Part shown: in pieces, positions 34,533 to 47,066 of the stretch
Layout: each line of letters begins with the position of its first letter
Position numbering within the stretch: the stretch's first letter is position 1
DNA from: Diphasiastrum complanatum
Lineage: Eukaryota; Streptophyta; Lycopodiopsida; Lycopodiales; Lycopodiaceae
Length of the DNA: 64,000 nucleotides
Assembly (NCBI GenBank): GCA_029204225.1
Contig: CM055092.1
Span: 20,194,036-20,258,035 of the forward strand
Reading direction: 5' to 3'
The notes under the pieces: generated by a model
Told to the model about the DNA's origin: nothing
Seen by the model: the letters and a program-made list of their open reading frames with translations, nothing else
The model's database searches: none
Made by a program: the position numbers and the translations under genes

Positions 34533-35984
34533 AGGGATACCATATTAGAGCCCTGTCAACAAGCACAACAGTTGTCCGAGGATGCCTTCCAAGCTGCTGG
34601 AAAAATACAGAAAATGTTTTAGTATATTTCGTGTCAGTACCCTCTCAATCTATTGTGTTATTATAATAGGCAAATAAAAAAGATAGTCTGTTATAAAATT
34701 TGTTTTGGCCAATCAATTACATATCTTTTGCAATAAATAGGGTAAGATTTATAAGATCTCATGCTTTAATAAACAAATAGAACTTGTATTCAAATCAAAT
34801 ATCTTAAGTATATGCGAGTATATTTAGTTATAAGTTTGGATCTAAAGGCTCTTTCTAGCTATAGAATTCAATCAAAGAGTTAAAAGTGACATCACTTGAG
34901 TAAATAACATTTTGACTGCACTCCTCATTCTCAAGGCCTTCAGTTCGGGAATGCATTGTCATTATTGCCATTAGTTTTTATCTTCAACACTCTAATCTTG
35001 CTTTTATGGTTATGGTTTGGTTCATAGTTGCAGCGAATCGCGATTCGCCAGCTTCGCGATTCGGGAATCGCGATTCGCTGCAGCGAATCGTGGACAGAAT
35101 CGTTAAAAAAAAAAAACAGAAACCCGATTTTCGGCCTCCTCCTTGCGCACAGAACCGCGCCAGCAGTGGAGGAGGCAAATTTCTTTTCTGAGAGCTGTGG
35201 GCGTCCAATCTTCGCAAGTGAATACTTGGTAGGCATCTACTCGACGATACGGAGTTGGTGTGCACGGTGCCGGGTGGGTCTGAGCTTCGTGGAGAGCGAA
35301 ACGACCAAATTTCGATATTTGGTAAGTATAGGCTTGATTTTTTGCAATTGTTGACATTGAGCTGTAGGCAACCAAATCGAGCGTAGTTTGGCTCTAGACC
35401 ACCTTTTTTCACGCCCACAGTGATTTTTACAGCATCAGTTTTAGCCGTCACGACACGCCTAGCGAGATTTGAACACCACATTCCAAATGCTTGTGTATTT
35501 TGGCCATTTCCACAGAATGGCTTGTTGGAAACCGAGTGAGGTGATGTCTGAGCCTAGAATGCATTTCCACATGCTTGCACAGACTCCTATGACCTCCGTT
35601 CCGCCCGTCTACGTCCGTATCACAAATTTCAATTTTCATGCCCTGATTCCATACTTTTTAGGGTTTAAGCGTGGACCATCGTGCAAACATCTGCTAGGGG
35701 CGCGGTTTAGGCCCACACTGCACTCCTTTATGCCTGCACAGACTCCGACACTAACGTCAGTCGCCTGTTATCCCTCATACAGAAATTATTCTATCCCACG
35801 CTCTAATCTCATGTTCTTCTTTGGCACTTGATATAATGTGTGAACTGGAATCGTTCTGATGTATGCTCTGGTATTTTGAGCTCTATTTGAGCTCGGTAAT
35901 GTTGTTCAATGCAATGTATTTTTTTTCTTACTGAACGTTTGCCTGATTATTTGTTGTTTGCAGGTTTAGGGTCGTGTTGATACG

Positions 35985-38900
35985 ATGCCAGTGCGGGACC
36001 GAGGCCTTTGGGCCGAGGTTGAGCTTACTGACGGGGATGTGGGCACACACCATGGCTCAGGCACCCGCAGATGGAGATGCTTGCATTGGGGTGGTCACTT
36101 CACGGGATCACTCACCAGGGTTAGGGCTCACTTGCTGCGGGTCAGAGGGCCAGATGGGCGGACATTGGGCATATCTGATTGCCCCAAGATTTCTGATGAG
36201 GATCTGCAGAGGTTGTCTACCATGTACGGGCTCGGTACTGCATCACAGGGTTCTAGACAGGGACAGGCAGCAGGAGCAGCTACAGGTAGGCATGCAGGAG
36301 GGCTCACAGGCAGACAGACAGGGCCTACCATGGATATTGGCCCCAGTACATCACGGGCAGGGCATGGTATAGCTGCAGGGCGTAGTACATCATGGGTTGG
36401 GCATGGTACAGGTGCAGGGCCCAGTACATCACGGGCAGAGCATGGTACAGCTACAGGGCCCAGTACAGCACGGGCAGAGCATGGTTCAGGTGCAAGGCCC
36501 AGTACAGCACCTTCAGTTCCATCCGCAGCAGCAGCAGGACCATCAGATGAGCATGTTGGTTCAGCAGCAGCGGGTGCTTCTCGACCCTCCTCCTCGGCAG
36601 CAAATGCACCACATGCTTCGGCAGATGTTGCCAGAGAGAGTGACACACCCACAGATCAGCCATCCGTTGGGCATGCTAGACCACGAGCACCATATACACA
36701 ACAGAGAGGGGTTAGGCCCAGGCAGCAGACCCTTGATCGATGTGGCTGGCAGAGAGAGCAGCAGGCCCGTTGCACTCGACTGTGTGGCCAGTTCTTTTAC
36801 GAGTGCGGCATTGCCTTTGCTGTTGCTGACACTTGGGTGTTCAGGGAGTTCTGTGCACAGATGGCGGCCGTGGATGCTACATGGACACCTCCCAGGCGAG
36901 AGGCGCTACGAGGGAGGTTGCTTCGTTAGGAGGAGGAGACCATCACGCGGGAGTTGAGTTCCATTCGCTCAGCTTGGCAGCAGTAAGTAACTTGTCTTTG
37001 TAATCTCTTTGCATGTGTTTAGGATTTACTGGTGCCGTAATTTTTGCATGTAGCTAATGGGTGTTTTGCGGCGATATTGAGCGATGGATGGACCGACATT
37101 CGTCGGCGATCCGTCATCAATGTCTTGGTTTCTTGCCCGCTTGGCACAGTATTCCTACGCGTGGATGCCACTCGAGGTGGTGACGCCATCACAGCCGATT
37201 TCATATGGGAGGTCATTAGAGATGTTATTGCTGACATCGGAGATGAGCACGTGGTTCAGGTTGTCACCGACAACGCCTCGAACTGCAAGCAGATGGGCGA
37301 GATTATGATGAGGGAGCACCCCAGCATTGTGTGGACACCCTGTGCTGCACATTGCATAGACTTGCTCATCCATGACCTGTGTGCGCTTCCATGGATCAGA
37401 GAGGTATAGTTTGTTCTATTTGCTATGCTTTCTTCCTTCGATGCTGCTAACCACATCTCAACTACTGTCTAAACTTTTTTACTGGGTGTTTGTGTTGCAG
37501 ATCACTTCTACGGCCATGCGCCTGGTCACTTTTGTCACCAGGAAGAGGCGTGTGTTGGCCCTGTTCCGCACCTTCTCCACCCTAAACTTGAAGAAGCCCG
37601 CACCCACACGCTTTGCTTTTTACTTCTTGGTGCTAGAGCGATTGGTGGTGGTGAAGGATGCATTGCGGCGGATGGTTTCCAGCGTGGCCTTCCGGGACTT
37701 TACAGACCTCCCCCATTCGGCATTTTTCCAGTCCACTGTGTACGGCGACGAGTTCTGGAGAGCTGCTGAGGAGATTAGTGGGATCCTACTACCCATTTAC
37801 AGAGTGTTGCATCTGGTAGACCGTGAGGGGTGCACCCTCGGTCTCATTTACGAGTTCATGGAGCGCATCGGCGAGGGGATTCTGTTGTCAGCCTTGGATG
37901 AGCATAGGTATGACTCTTCAATGTCTAGTTTGTTGTTTCTCACTCGAGTCTGATGCGTTTCTTTTATGCTATGGTTTAGTGATTGTTGTAATTTGTCTGC
38001 TGCAGGAGGCGCGAGATCTCACGCATCTGGGAGGCCAGATGGGACTACTTCCACCGACCCATCCACGCCGTAGCCCACATGTTTCACCCCTTGTGGCGCT
38101 CTACGCGAGAGAGGGACGATCCGGAGTTGCACCGGGGATGGGTGGAGTACACGCAACGCGTATGGCCCGGACCAGGTATGTGTGAGAAATCGTTTGGTAG
38201 CAATGTTACTGCAGTATTGTACTCATTGGTAGTGTCTGAATTTGAGGGGTCCTACATGTGCCATGTTTTTCCTTTTGCCAATAGGTCCGATGCTGGCCAA
38301 CATTGCAAGCTAGCTGCTCGCATTTGAGCGCTTCCAGTTTCCTTTCGATGGAGAGCAGAGTCGGCGGAGGAAGGATCAGCTGAGGCCCGTTACATGGTGG
38401 TGCATCCACGGGCGCAGCACAGGTGACCTGAGGCGATTGGCTGAGAGAGTCCTTGCACAGGACTGTTCTGCAGGAGCTTGTGAGCGGAATTGGAGCACCT
38501 GGGCCTTGTATCACACACAGAAGAGGAACAGGTTGTCCATCGAGCAGTGTAGGCGGTTGGTGTTTGTGAACACCAACGGCCGTATGCTGAGGCGCACACG
38601 AGGAGAGGGTCAGATGCTCGAGGTGAGTCACATCATCACCCCTTTTTTCTTGGTATGCTTTGATGAATTGATTTGTTTTCAAAATATGCAGTGAGTTGCA
38701 CAATACTTGCCTAACAACAATGTATTGTTTTTGGTTGCAGGTGGACCCCGACACTTGCTTGGTGGATACGATAGCTGTTGCTCCTCGGGCACCACCCACA
38801 CAGGAGGAGATGGATGATGAGATCCATAGAGAGCTCTACAGACAGGCACAGGCTGACGCACGGGCTTTACGACGGCAGAGGAGGACAGAGAGGCAGAGGG

Positions 38901-39223
38901 AGAGGGCTGAGGAGGGAGATGACGAGGTCTCGGAGGGTGGAGAGATGCTCGGGGCAGACTATGTGGAGGAGGAGGAGTGGGTTGAGGGAGATACAGAGGA
39001 GGACGAGGAGATGTGGGCGGAGGCACAGGGGGATGACCTGGCTGACCTGCTGGTGGACCCTGATGCAGAGACAGAGGAGGAGCCAGCCATTCCTGCACGT
39101 AGGCCTAGGGGGAGACCTAGAGGTTCTAGGAGGGGGGGGCTGAGTACTCTTTTTGTAGACAGGAGTGGAGCATCACAGGCAGTCGTCGGCCAGACATCAT
39201 CACAGTGGGTAGGGCCATCCTAG
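35985..39223 (+). pseudogene. hAT 2 transposase (BED finger, DUF659, hATC), six exons
   Basis: Exons by splice borders: 35985-36982, 37054-37403, 37501-37907, 38006-38175, 38285-38622, 38741-39223. A 5' UTR acceptor lies just before the ATG at 35985. Exon 1 has a BED-like finger in which the second Cys is Trp ('WRCLHWGGHF...HLLRVRG...C') and a Ser/Thr/Gly-rich repeat region of five 'G(P/R)STSR(A)EHG' units. Exon 2 has 'ILSDGWTDIRRRSVINVL', 'VVTDNASNC' and 'WTPCAAHCIDLL'. Exon 5 has 'ACERNWSTWALYHTQKRNR' (dimerisation region). Exon 6 is acidic. Stops at 36927 and 38311, and an awkward exon 1/2 junction, are the only defects seen. Confidence 0.85.
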
Positions 39224-39666
39224 GGCGTAGGGTTACGGCCACCTGACACACAGGCACGACGGAGTAGACACAGGGCTGGGGGCAGCCAGATGGGGGCCAG
39301 AGGAGGGGAGAGAGGCAGAGGCAGAGGCAGAGGTAGAGGCAGGGAGAGGGGGGTGGTCCATAGTCAGGGCACGCAGCAGAACCAGGGCCACACCACGACA
39401 TATGGCTCCCTCCAGTTCCGATTCATCTGCGGACCCGTGGGATCTGCAGTCCACAGATTCGGATGATTTATCCTACCATGACTCTGACGAGCCTTAGTTA
39501 TATAGTTTTCATTACGTTCATGGAACATCATTGTACCCCTTTTTGGTGCCATGTGGCCCGATATTATATATTATGATGATCCTATTCACAACATTGTCGT
39601 GATTCAGTATTGTTCTTTGTGGTTTTAGTTCAGTAACTTCGGTTTTATGGTTTATGATTTATGGTT

Positions 39667-39805
<139 letters not shown>

Positions 39806-40510
39806 TATGGTTGTTTTGTCAAAAATTGTTTCATTTAAGGCTAAAGTTCAGAATGATTCAGCTAGGTTTTTGTTCAGCATGGTTTTAGTTCCGTTTGTTG
39901 TGAATCATGATCAGAGAGAGATAGAGAGAGGGAGAATCAGAGAAAGGGAGATTCCTGCTATGTTCACTGGGAATGCCCCAATGTGTTCTCTTTTTTTTAT
40001 ATGGGATGCAGCTTTAGCGTAAAGGGACCATCCTGCACCTGAAACAGTCGGCAAACTACACAATCATACTCCCCTCGATCAGAGCTTTCATCTGATACCC
40101 ATATTGCACAAAAAAATTATAAAAAAAAATAAATTTCGATTCTACACGATTCTGGGAAAATCCCGAATCGCGAATCGGGATCGCGATTCTGATCGCGATT
40201 CGCGAATCGCGTTGCAACTATGGTTTGGTTTAGGTTTATGGTTCTTGCACCGAAGAAACGGAAATGCACTTCCGTGCACATCATTGAAAAAAATTCATAC
40301 TCCTTTTCCGAACATGTGAATAATGTACAAGACCTAAAAAGTTAATAGAATTTGTGAAAGTGTTGTGGAAGAATTTTATTCAGGCTGATTATTCAAAACT
40401 TGTTTGCTTTTCTTTGCTTTCTTTTTTGTTTTTTTGGACACCATCCATATGAGGCCGGGCTTTTTGACCTTGGGTGGTCAATCTCAAATCAAGAACCCTC
40501 TATTACCATA

Positions 40511-40540
40511 CCACACCACACCACACCACACCACACCACA
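40511..40540. repeat. (CCACA)6 pentanucleotide repeat
   Basis: Six perfect CCACA units follow CCATA. Confidence 0.95.
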
Positions 40541-43500
40541 CATGGGCGGATTGCATTTCTTTTTCTGAGAAGCACATCCATAATTGCATTTGCTGGTGCA
40601 AGTAACTGCTTTGTTAGACATTAACAATATGCAAGATCTTTGGTTGTTGTGAGTAGACATGATCCTAGATACGAGTATGGGGAATGGAATCATCAACCTC
40701 TTTGTGAGACATTAAGCCAGCCTCTTGAGAATCCTTTACGCCATATCTTCAACTCTAACTGATTTTCCTCCATGCGAAACTGATTCCCAAGGATTTTGTT
40801 GTACAACAATTGGGTATAATTATGAGCTACTAATGTGTTGAAAGTTTGAATTCATCTTATATTGTTTTTAAAATCCCTTTGAGACCTTTTAAAGAAAACA
40901 CAAATGTTGACACTTCTTGGAGATAAATTTGTTGGAAATATCTCTTAAAGGATACATCAACTATTCATGACTACGAAGGGTATTTTCTATTATAGCTCAA
41001 AATACAAACCCTAAACTCAGGTCAAATTTGGTGTACTATTTGCAACATGTATCTTCAACATAAAAAGCAATGCCTTTTTCGTTGCTTTGTTAAATCTAGC
41101 TCCTTTCCCTTTGTAGAGGGATTGAGTAGAAGTTACTAGCTAGACAAAATGTTGTTCACATGTTTGGATGTATGTAGTTGACATTCGTCTCTAAATCTTT
41201 TTCCTAATGGCTTGTATGAGAATCATGTCAAGAGAATTATAGGTTCCATTTGTGATATCCTAACCTTGAACATGTGAAAGAAAGTACACATTTCATCATA
41301 TCTTTTTACTTGGATTGTAAAAAAGTTGTCTTGATAGAGAAATGGTTCTTGCTCTGATCCTATTATGTACAACATATTTTCCTTGCCAAAGTATTGATTA
41401 TTTTATGTCTTCTGGAGTTTTGATTATTTTTTGTCTTTTGGAGTTTCTAACACCTAGTCTAACTTTTAGAAAGGGCTTCAATGGATGTTTGAAGTTGCTT
41501 TGATTATTGATAATCGCAATATTCAAGAGCCAGCCTTGACCATAGATTATGATATGAGCCATACACTTCAAGAAATTTTCAATCCACAAATTTTGTATGG
41601 TCCAATTATCCAACATTGAAGTATTTTCAAAGTACATGAGGGACAACAATAACACAAACTTTTCCATTCATTTGCGTGATACTAGTGTGACTTTTATTTA
41701 AAAAATGAAGGCTGGTTTCCCAATCTCAACATGTAAGTACATCTACATCCCAAAAAGCTTGGGAAAAGATTGGATTGAGTCACTATAGTTGCCTGATTAA
41801 GTATCTACATTGTAATTTTATGTCGGATCAAAACACAAAAATGGTAAAGGGTATGCTAATCATAGTAAGGGGATAAGGGGATTTAAAACTTATTATTTAT
41901 TACATATACAAGACTGAATTTGATAAAGAAAAAAATAATTGTCAAAGGTGAATCTCATTTGAGAGCTCAAGAATTATACAACGTAAAGCTTAAAACTGAA
42001 AGATACTAATCCCAAGTAGCTGAGGGATTGTGATCTATCTTCTTTCTGAGATATGTGATTTAATTTGTTTTTAAGTTTTTTTTATTCTTGTTGTGTTTTT
42101 GCATGTTGACATTTTGTTTGTCTACCTATGTGAACCATCATTTTCATATTTCCTAACTTACCTTTTGGAGTTCTTGCTAGTTTAGCTTTTTGGAGGTTCG
42201 TCTATTGTCCTAAATTTTTTTGTATTTTTATTGTTGCGACTCTAATCTAGTTTTTTTGGGCAGGGATCATCGACCCAAGTTTATCTAGGCTCGTTAGCTT
42301 CGACAACTCCAATGTAGGTTTTTTGGCAAGTTCATTGAAAATTGTGCTTAAAATTGTAGAATCACATATCACAACTCCAAAACATTATAAATAAATTTAA
42401 TGCACCCCTTGTGTTTCTTTGGAGTTCAACAAACCCTAATTTGGAATTCAATAATGTTACCAATAGCACAAATGACCAATCATTGCTCTCTATTTTTCTT
42501 CAAAACTTTTATATATAAGTTTGTTTACTTTGATTCAACAAGATTTTTTCCTAGCAACTTATGAGAGCAAATCTTGTCTTATGATTTGCAATTGACTTTT
42601 ACAGAAATTATTATTTTGGTTCAGTATGTTTTCATTTTTCCTTTTTCCAAATTTTCACATGCAAGTTTTTAGACTAATTCAACAACATTTCTCTACCAAC
42701 TTATGAGTGCATATCTTGGCTTATGAATTGCCATTCACTTATTATCGTTTTGCTTTGATATGTTATCGATAGTTCGATACAATGTTTTTACATTTGTACC
42801 TTGAAAAAATAGGAAACTAAGACATGCCTTGGAATACTTAGTACATTTTTTAAATGTAATAGATTGTGACATTTCCTTTTAAGGTTGAAGAGATTGTGAT
42901 CTAGGGTTTCAATATTTGATCAAAATTACCAAACAATATACAAGCTTTGTTGAGACTAAGTTCATTTGCGTACATTGCATCTACCTCTATGTTTAACCAT
43001 GTTGAGGAAATGTAGATCCCATATCACATAATGAGTAGTATTCTTGCCACAATAACTATTATAAAGAAAGGGTAACATTTTCAATCTTTTGAAATAGTAC
43101 CAATTTTTGTGTCACCAAAAACATGTATCTTTTTCAAAGACAATTTTGCAATAGCAAGAATTCAATCTAAAAATGTGAATTTAATTTTAAAATTTGAATA
43201 AAGCTATACATAATTCTATGAAATGAGCAAAAAAAAAGTTGAACATGTAAAACCATATCGTCATCTAAAACTATGAGAAAATTCCATGTTGAATGTGAAA
43301 TCTACAAAAGTAGGGAAAACACATAAAGCTTCACATATTTGTATTTTAATAATCTACATTTTACCACCTCTCAATTAGAACTTGATATGTTATGAATATC
43401 CTTTTTTTTTGTCTTCCAATCGATGAAGTTGAAGACCCACCTTTTCCATCCAAGTCCATTGACATATTTTCTTTTGAATCAACATCCACAAAAACCTTGT

Positions 43501-44480
43501 AAGTAAGCTTTGTTATGTTGTAGATGATGATTGTGTCGTCAACCAAAACGTTTTATTTTTTCATTGATATTGACTTTTGTAGATAAGTTGGCATTGTTAG
43601 CTCAAAAGTAAAAGCCAAAAGGTTCACACCCTCTAAATTTGATTTGTCAACTCTTGCTTGATTTTTGGCTCTCTTGCCCTTTAAATTACTTTGCAAAATT
43701 TTTCTCTTATACGTTCTAACATGGGTATTAGTTGAGGCGGTGGACATCAAATGCAAGTTGCTTCATTAATTGAATAAAACCAAGCACTTTAGGCTATCCA
43801 AAATGGATGTTTTTATGTGCCAAAAGTATAATTCAACTTCAGAGTTTAATTTAAGCAAGATCATAAGAGCACCTCTATAATAGTTTGCCATTTTTTTTTC
43901 AAACGCAGCTGAATCTTTTGTCGTTTGCTTTGTACCATTTGTAGTAGATGTCTTCCAGTGTCAATCCAGGGATATTTCTTCATACTGATATCTTTACGAA
44001 TGCACCTAAATTATAATGTAGCAAGGCCACTGCTTTGACAATTTCTTGATAAGGTATTTTTTAAAATGTCTTCATGGCAAAGACGTTGAGCATTGGAATT
44101 CTCTTGCTCCTACTCTCTTCTCATCTGAAAACGGTTGGCTTCTACACCTTGCACAAGTCCTTGATGGTTCAACATGCTCTGAGTGATCCAGTTTTCATTG
44201 CTGCTCTGGTAGATGGCTGATTCAAACGGGCGCTAACAGTTCGAATTATCCATCACTAGAATTTGAGACTTCTTTCTTTTTTGATGTTGACAAACACACT
44301 CTTTACCGATATTCAATGAGCATTACTCTAAGACATCAAGAATGAATTGTAATAATTATTCCTGATTTTATTAAAAATGATGGGAAAACCCATGATCAAA
44401 CAAGAAGATTAAATTATTTAAAATAAAATACCGTAGAACGGCAGAAACAAATTAAGCTACCTAAAAGCTAAGTTAAATTA
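40541..44480. other. AT-rich intergenic DNA, no gene seen
   Basis: No open frame longer than about 90 codons and no recognised domain on either strand. A small 25-base tandem duplication (GATTATTTTATGTCTTCTGG-type unit) lies at about 41396-41446. Minus-strand frames at 43361-43756 have no motif. Confidence 0.55.
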
Positions 44481-44481
44481 G

Positions 44482-44585
44482 AATAGTAAGCTAATTACTT
44501 AAAACAAACTGTCCGATGTAAGTCAAAAATTAAATATTAAACTAATTACTCAAAACCAACTGCCTGATGTAAATCACTAACTAAA
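44482..44585. repeat. 51-bp tandem duplication at the 3' end of the RLE element
   Basis: CTAATTACTTAAAAC(A)AACTG and CTAATTACTCAAAACCAACTG start at 44491 and 44542, each followed by 'TCCGATGTAAGTCA' or 'CCTGATGTAAATCA'. The second copy contains the last codons and stop of the retroelement ORF, so its 3' UTR repeats its own coding end. Confidence 0.75.
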
Positions 44586-45747
44586 ATAGATCCAGTAATA
44601 AGTAATGCAGGAAGCTTTGAAGCAGTCGCTCCTGCAAACTGAGCTTGTCTAAGAATTGAAATCGCCTGTGAAGGTTGTAATGCTATAGAAATACGCTGGC
44701 GGTAGAAAGAAATAATGACGGAAGGTAAGGTAATGCTTTGTCCTTGGCGTTTCACCATAAGCTTTGCACATAAAGATAAAAAATCATTAAATTTCTTGTG
44801 AAGACAACCATAAGTTTCCAAGGCAAAGGGGATGAAATCTTCACCGGGTGCACGATCATTATAATCTCGTTCCTTTTCTTGAGCTGCTTGAGATGCAGCG
44901 GTCCCTTGCATGGTGGAAGAACGACGAAGAAGGTCTTGACGAGAGGGATCAACAATTATAACATCTCCCAGAGTACGAATTCCATCACGCGAGAGAACAA
45001 GGTCAACTCGTCGTTAGGTAGATTGCGATGAAGGCCTTGGTAAAATGTGTGTCTGTTCTCGAACAACATGAAAGCCACTATCATGAGCAATAACAGCCAA
45101 GGCATCACAAATGGAATCATGTGAAACAATACGTTCTTCACTTGATGGACAACGCATAAGATGAGTGCCCAAGGAATCCAATACATGCCCACATGAACAC
45201 TTAGAGATACCAATTAACATTGGATGTGGAAGTCCCAATCTGGTTCGTAGGGCAGTTATAAACAAGTCATTATTGAGTCTCAATAGTAGAAGAACTGGAC
45301 GTGCAACCAACCAAGCCCTAGCACCTGGACCAGCACAAGATAGAAGACGAGCTCGAACTGCATTAGAAGGTGAATCTTTGATAAGTTGACCGAAGGAATA
45401 AGAGTGAAGATGCTCCATAATAGTCTTCTGAAAAACTCGTTGTTGATTTGTCACCAAAGATTCAAAGGGAGACACAAAAGGCTGTACAAGTGGTGGAAGT
45501 AAATCTCGAGCAGTGCGTAGAGCTTGTTGAAAAGCAAAATTGCCAGTCTCCACATGAGCTATCGTATCAAGAAGAAGAGGTTGATTACCCTGCTGAAACC
45601 TTGAGATTAGTGCAGAGGCAACAAGAGCCCAACTTCCAAGAAAAGCAGCTGGTGCAATGCAAGCATTAGATACAAGGCCAACACCACCAGAGGAAGCAGG
45701 AAGAGAAATTTGCCGCTTAAAAAACTGACCTTCACAAGTGTCAAAGG
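44546..45747 (-). pseudogene. RLE-type retroelement ORF: zinc motif and endonuclease part
   Basis: Continues the RT ORF across the copia in the same frame. It reads 'LPASSGGVGLVSNACIAPAA' and 'GSWALVASALISRF', then a zinc motif 'CSCGHVLDSLGTHLMRC' (CxC...HxxxC). Next, after a TAA at 45014, come 'RRVDLVLSRDG', 'LGDVIIVDPSRQDLL' and AAQEKERDYND. The order DL(V/I)...DV.hhD...K..Y is that of the PD-(D/E)xK endonuclease of R2/NeSL-type elements, which nicks the target to prime reverse transcription. A final 'FIPFALETYGCLHKKFNDFL' region often closes such proteins. It ends with the TGA or TAA-type stop at 44546-44548. Confidence 0.78.
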
Positions 45748-46437
45748 TATGAAAATTGCCTACATTGGCAAATCTAGCCATGTAGAATATTGTACATTTT
45801 GTCAATATTGCTTGTTGGTTACTTGAATGGCCAAAGTGCCACTTGTACATTCACACCTAAAGTAGGTTACCACGAGTCAAGAAGAGTGGTTGTGTCCATT
45901 TAGTAGTGATTCCTACTTTGTAGGATCTAGACCATAATTTATGATGAAATTTGTACCTACCATGCACCTACCAAGCATGACTCTTGGATCTAGGCTAGGG
46001 TTTCCACATTAGGGCAAGAAAGTGGAGTCTACTTCCTTATTACATGCTGGATTTTCACCTAACTTAGCAAAGGAAGTGTGTTTTACTATGTATTCTCATT
46101 TCCCATAGTGAGAAGATAGAAACTTTTTGGAGCGTCAAGGAGAAACTCGAGTTTCCTCTCATTTTATGGTGATTACTTCTGATTACAATGAAACCCAGCT
46201 TTGGCACATTCTAAACACTGTCTACAGGCCGTACTACAGCCTCATTTCCACGTGTGTGGAGTTGGATTATAGTTTTTGATCAATGCTCTGATTGTCTCTA
46301 TTTGTTTTCTATCAAGTTGCTAAACTAGATCTTGTTTTCTGATGACTAGTTTTTGATAGACTGTTTAACAAGCACACAATCAACCTTGTGGATCATTCAA
46401 AGATCCATTTATGGTCCTTAGTACTGTACTTTTAACA
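45748..46437 (+). repeat. 5' LTR of copia family A copy 2
   Basis: It begins TATGAAAATTG (mutated from TGTGAAAA as in the 3' copy) and ends TTTTAACA. The 5-bp duplication AAAGG fixes the start at 45748. Confidence 0.93.
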
Positions 46438-46450
46438 TGGTATCAGAGCC
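46438..46450 (+). other. primer-binding site of copia family A copy 2
   Basis: TGGTATCAGAGCC directly follows the LTR; it is of the initiator Met tRNA type. Confidence 0.92.
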
Positions 46451-47066
46451 AAGTACAAGGCTATTGATCAGTGTTTGAAACTAATCCAGTTTTAGCAGGT
46501 TTTGGTGCAAAAAGCTAGTATTGGAAGGGCGAGTTGGTATCCAGGTTTTGGTGAGGGGATTTGATTCCAAACTTTTTCAGGATCAAAATCCGTACTATTC
46601 ACACGTGTGGGCATCTCTGAACCAGCATTTAATAATCCATATTCACTGGATCACAGTTTCATCTGGTGTCAGTTTGATGTAATTTTTGGTGCAAATCCTA
46701 GGATAAGCTACCAAGATCACTTGCCATTGATTAATTTTGAATTTGTTTCATGAAAACTAATTAATCTAGGCTGATTTCAGACCTTCTTAAAGTGGTAAAC
46801 AGGTCTTGAAAGTACATCAAAGTGAATGAGAGAGATAGAGTCAGTTTTTGTCCAAAAATAGCCAAGATTGGCAAGATTTGCTTGAGAGTAGTTTTTACTT
46901 CATTTTATCTTCATTCCAGCTTTGTGAAGGAGTGATAGAACTATGATAACAAGTCCATCTGTTGGATTAGAAGTCAACATTTGAGTGAAACACTGCAAGT
47001 TAGAAACTTTTGTGAGTTTCAGGTTCAAACAAATCTATATCTTGTGTGTAGAATCTTACTAGTAAG

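Noticed and set aside
36128-36957. Long alternative frames over hAT 2 exon 1
   Set aside because: They are shadows of the GC-rich repetitive transposase exon; only the frame from 35985 has the BED-like finger.
45165-45669. + strand frames inside the RLE endonuclease half
   Set aside because: The minus-strand reading has recognisable zinc and endonuclease motifs; these are its antisense.
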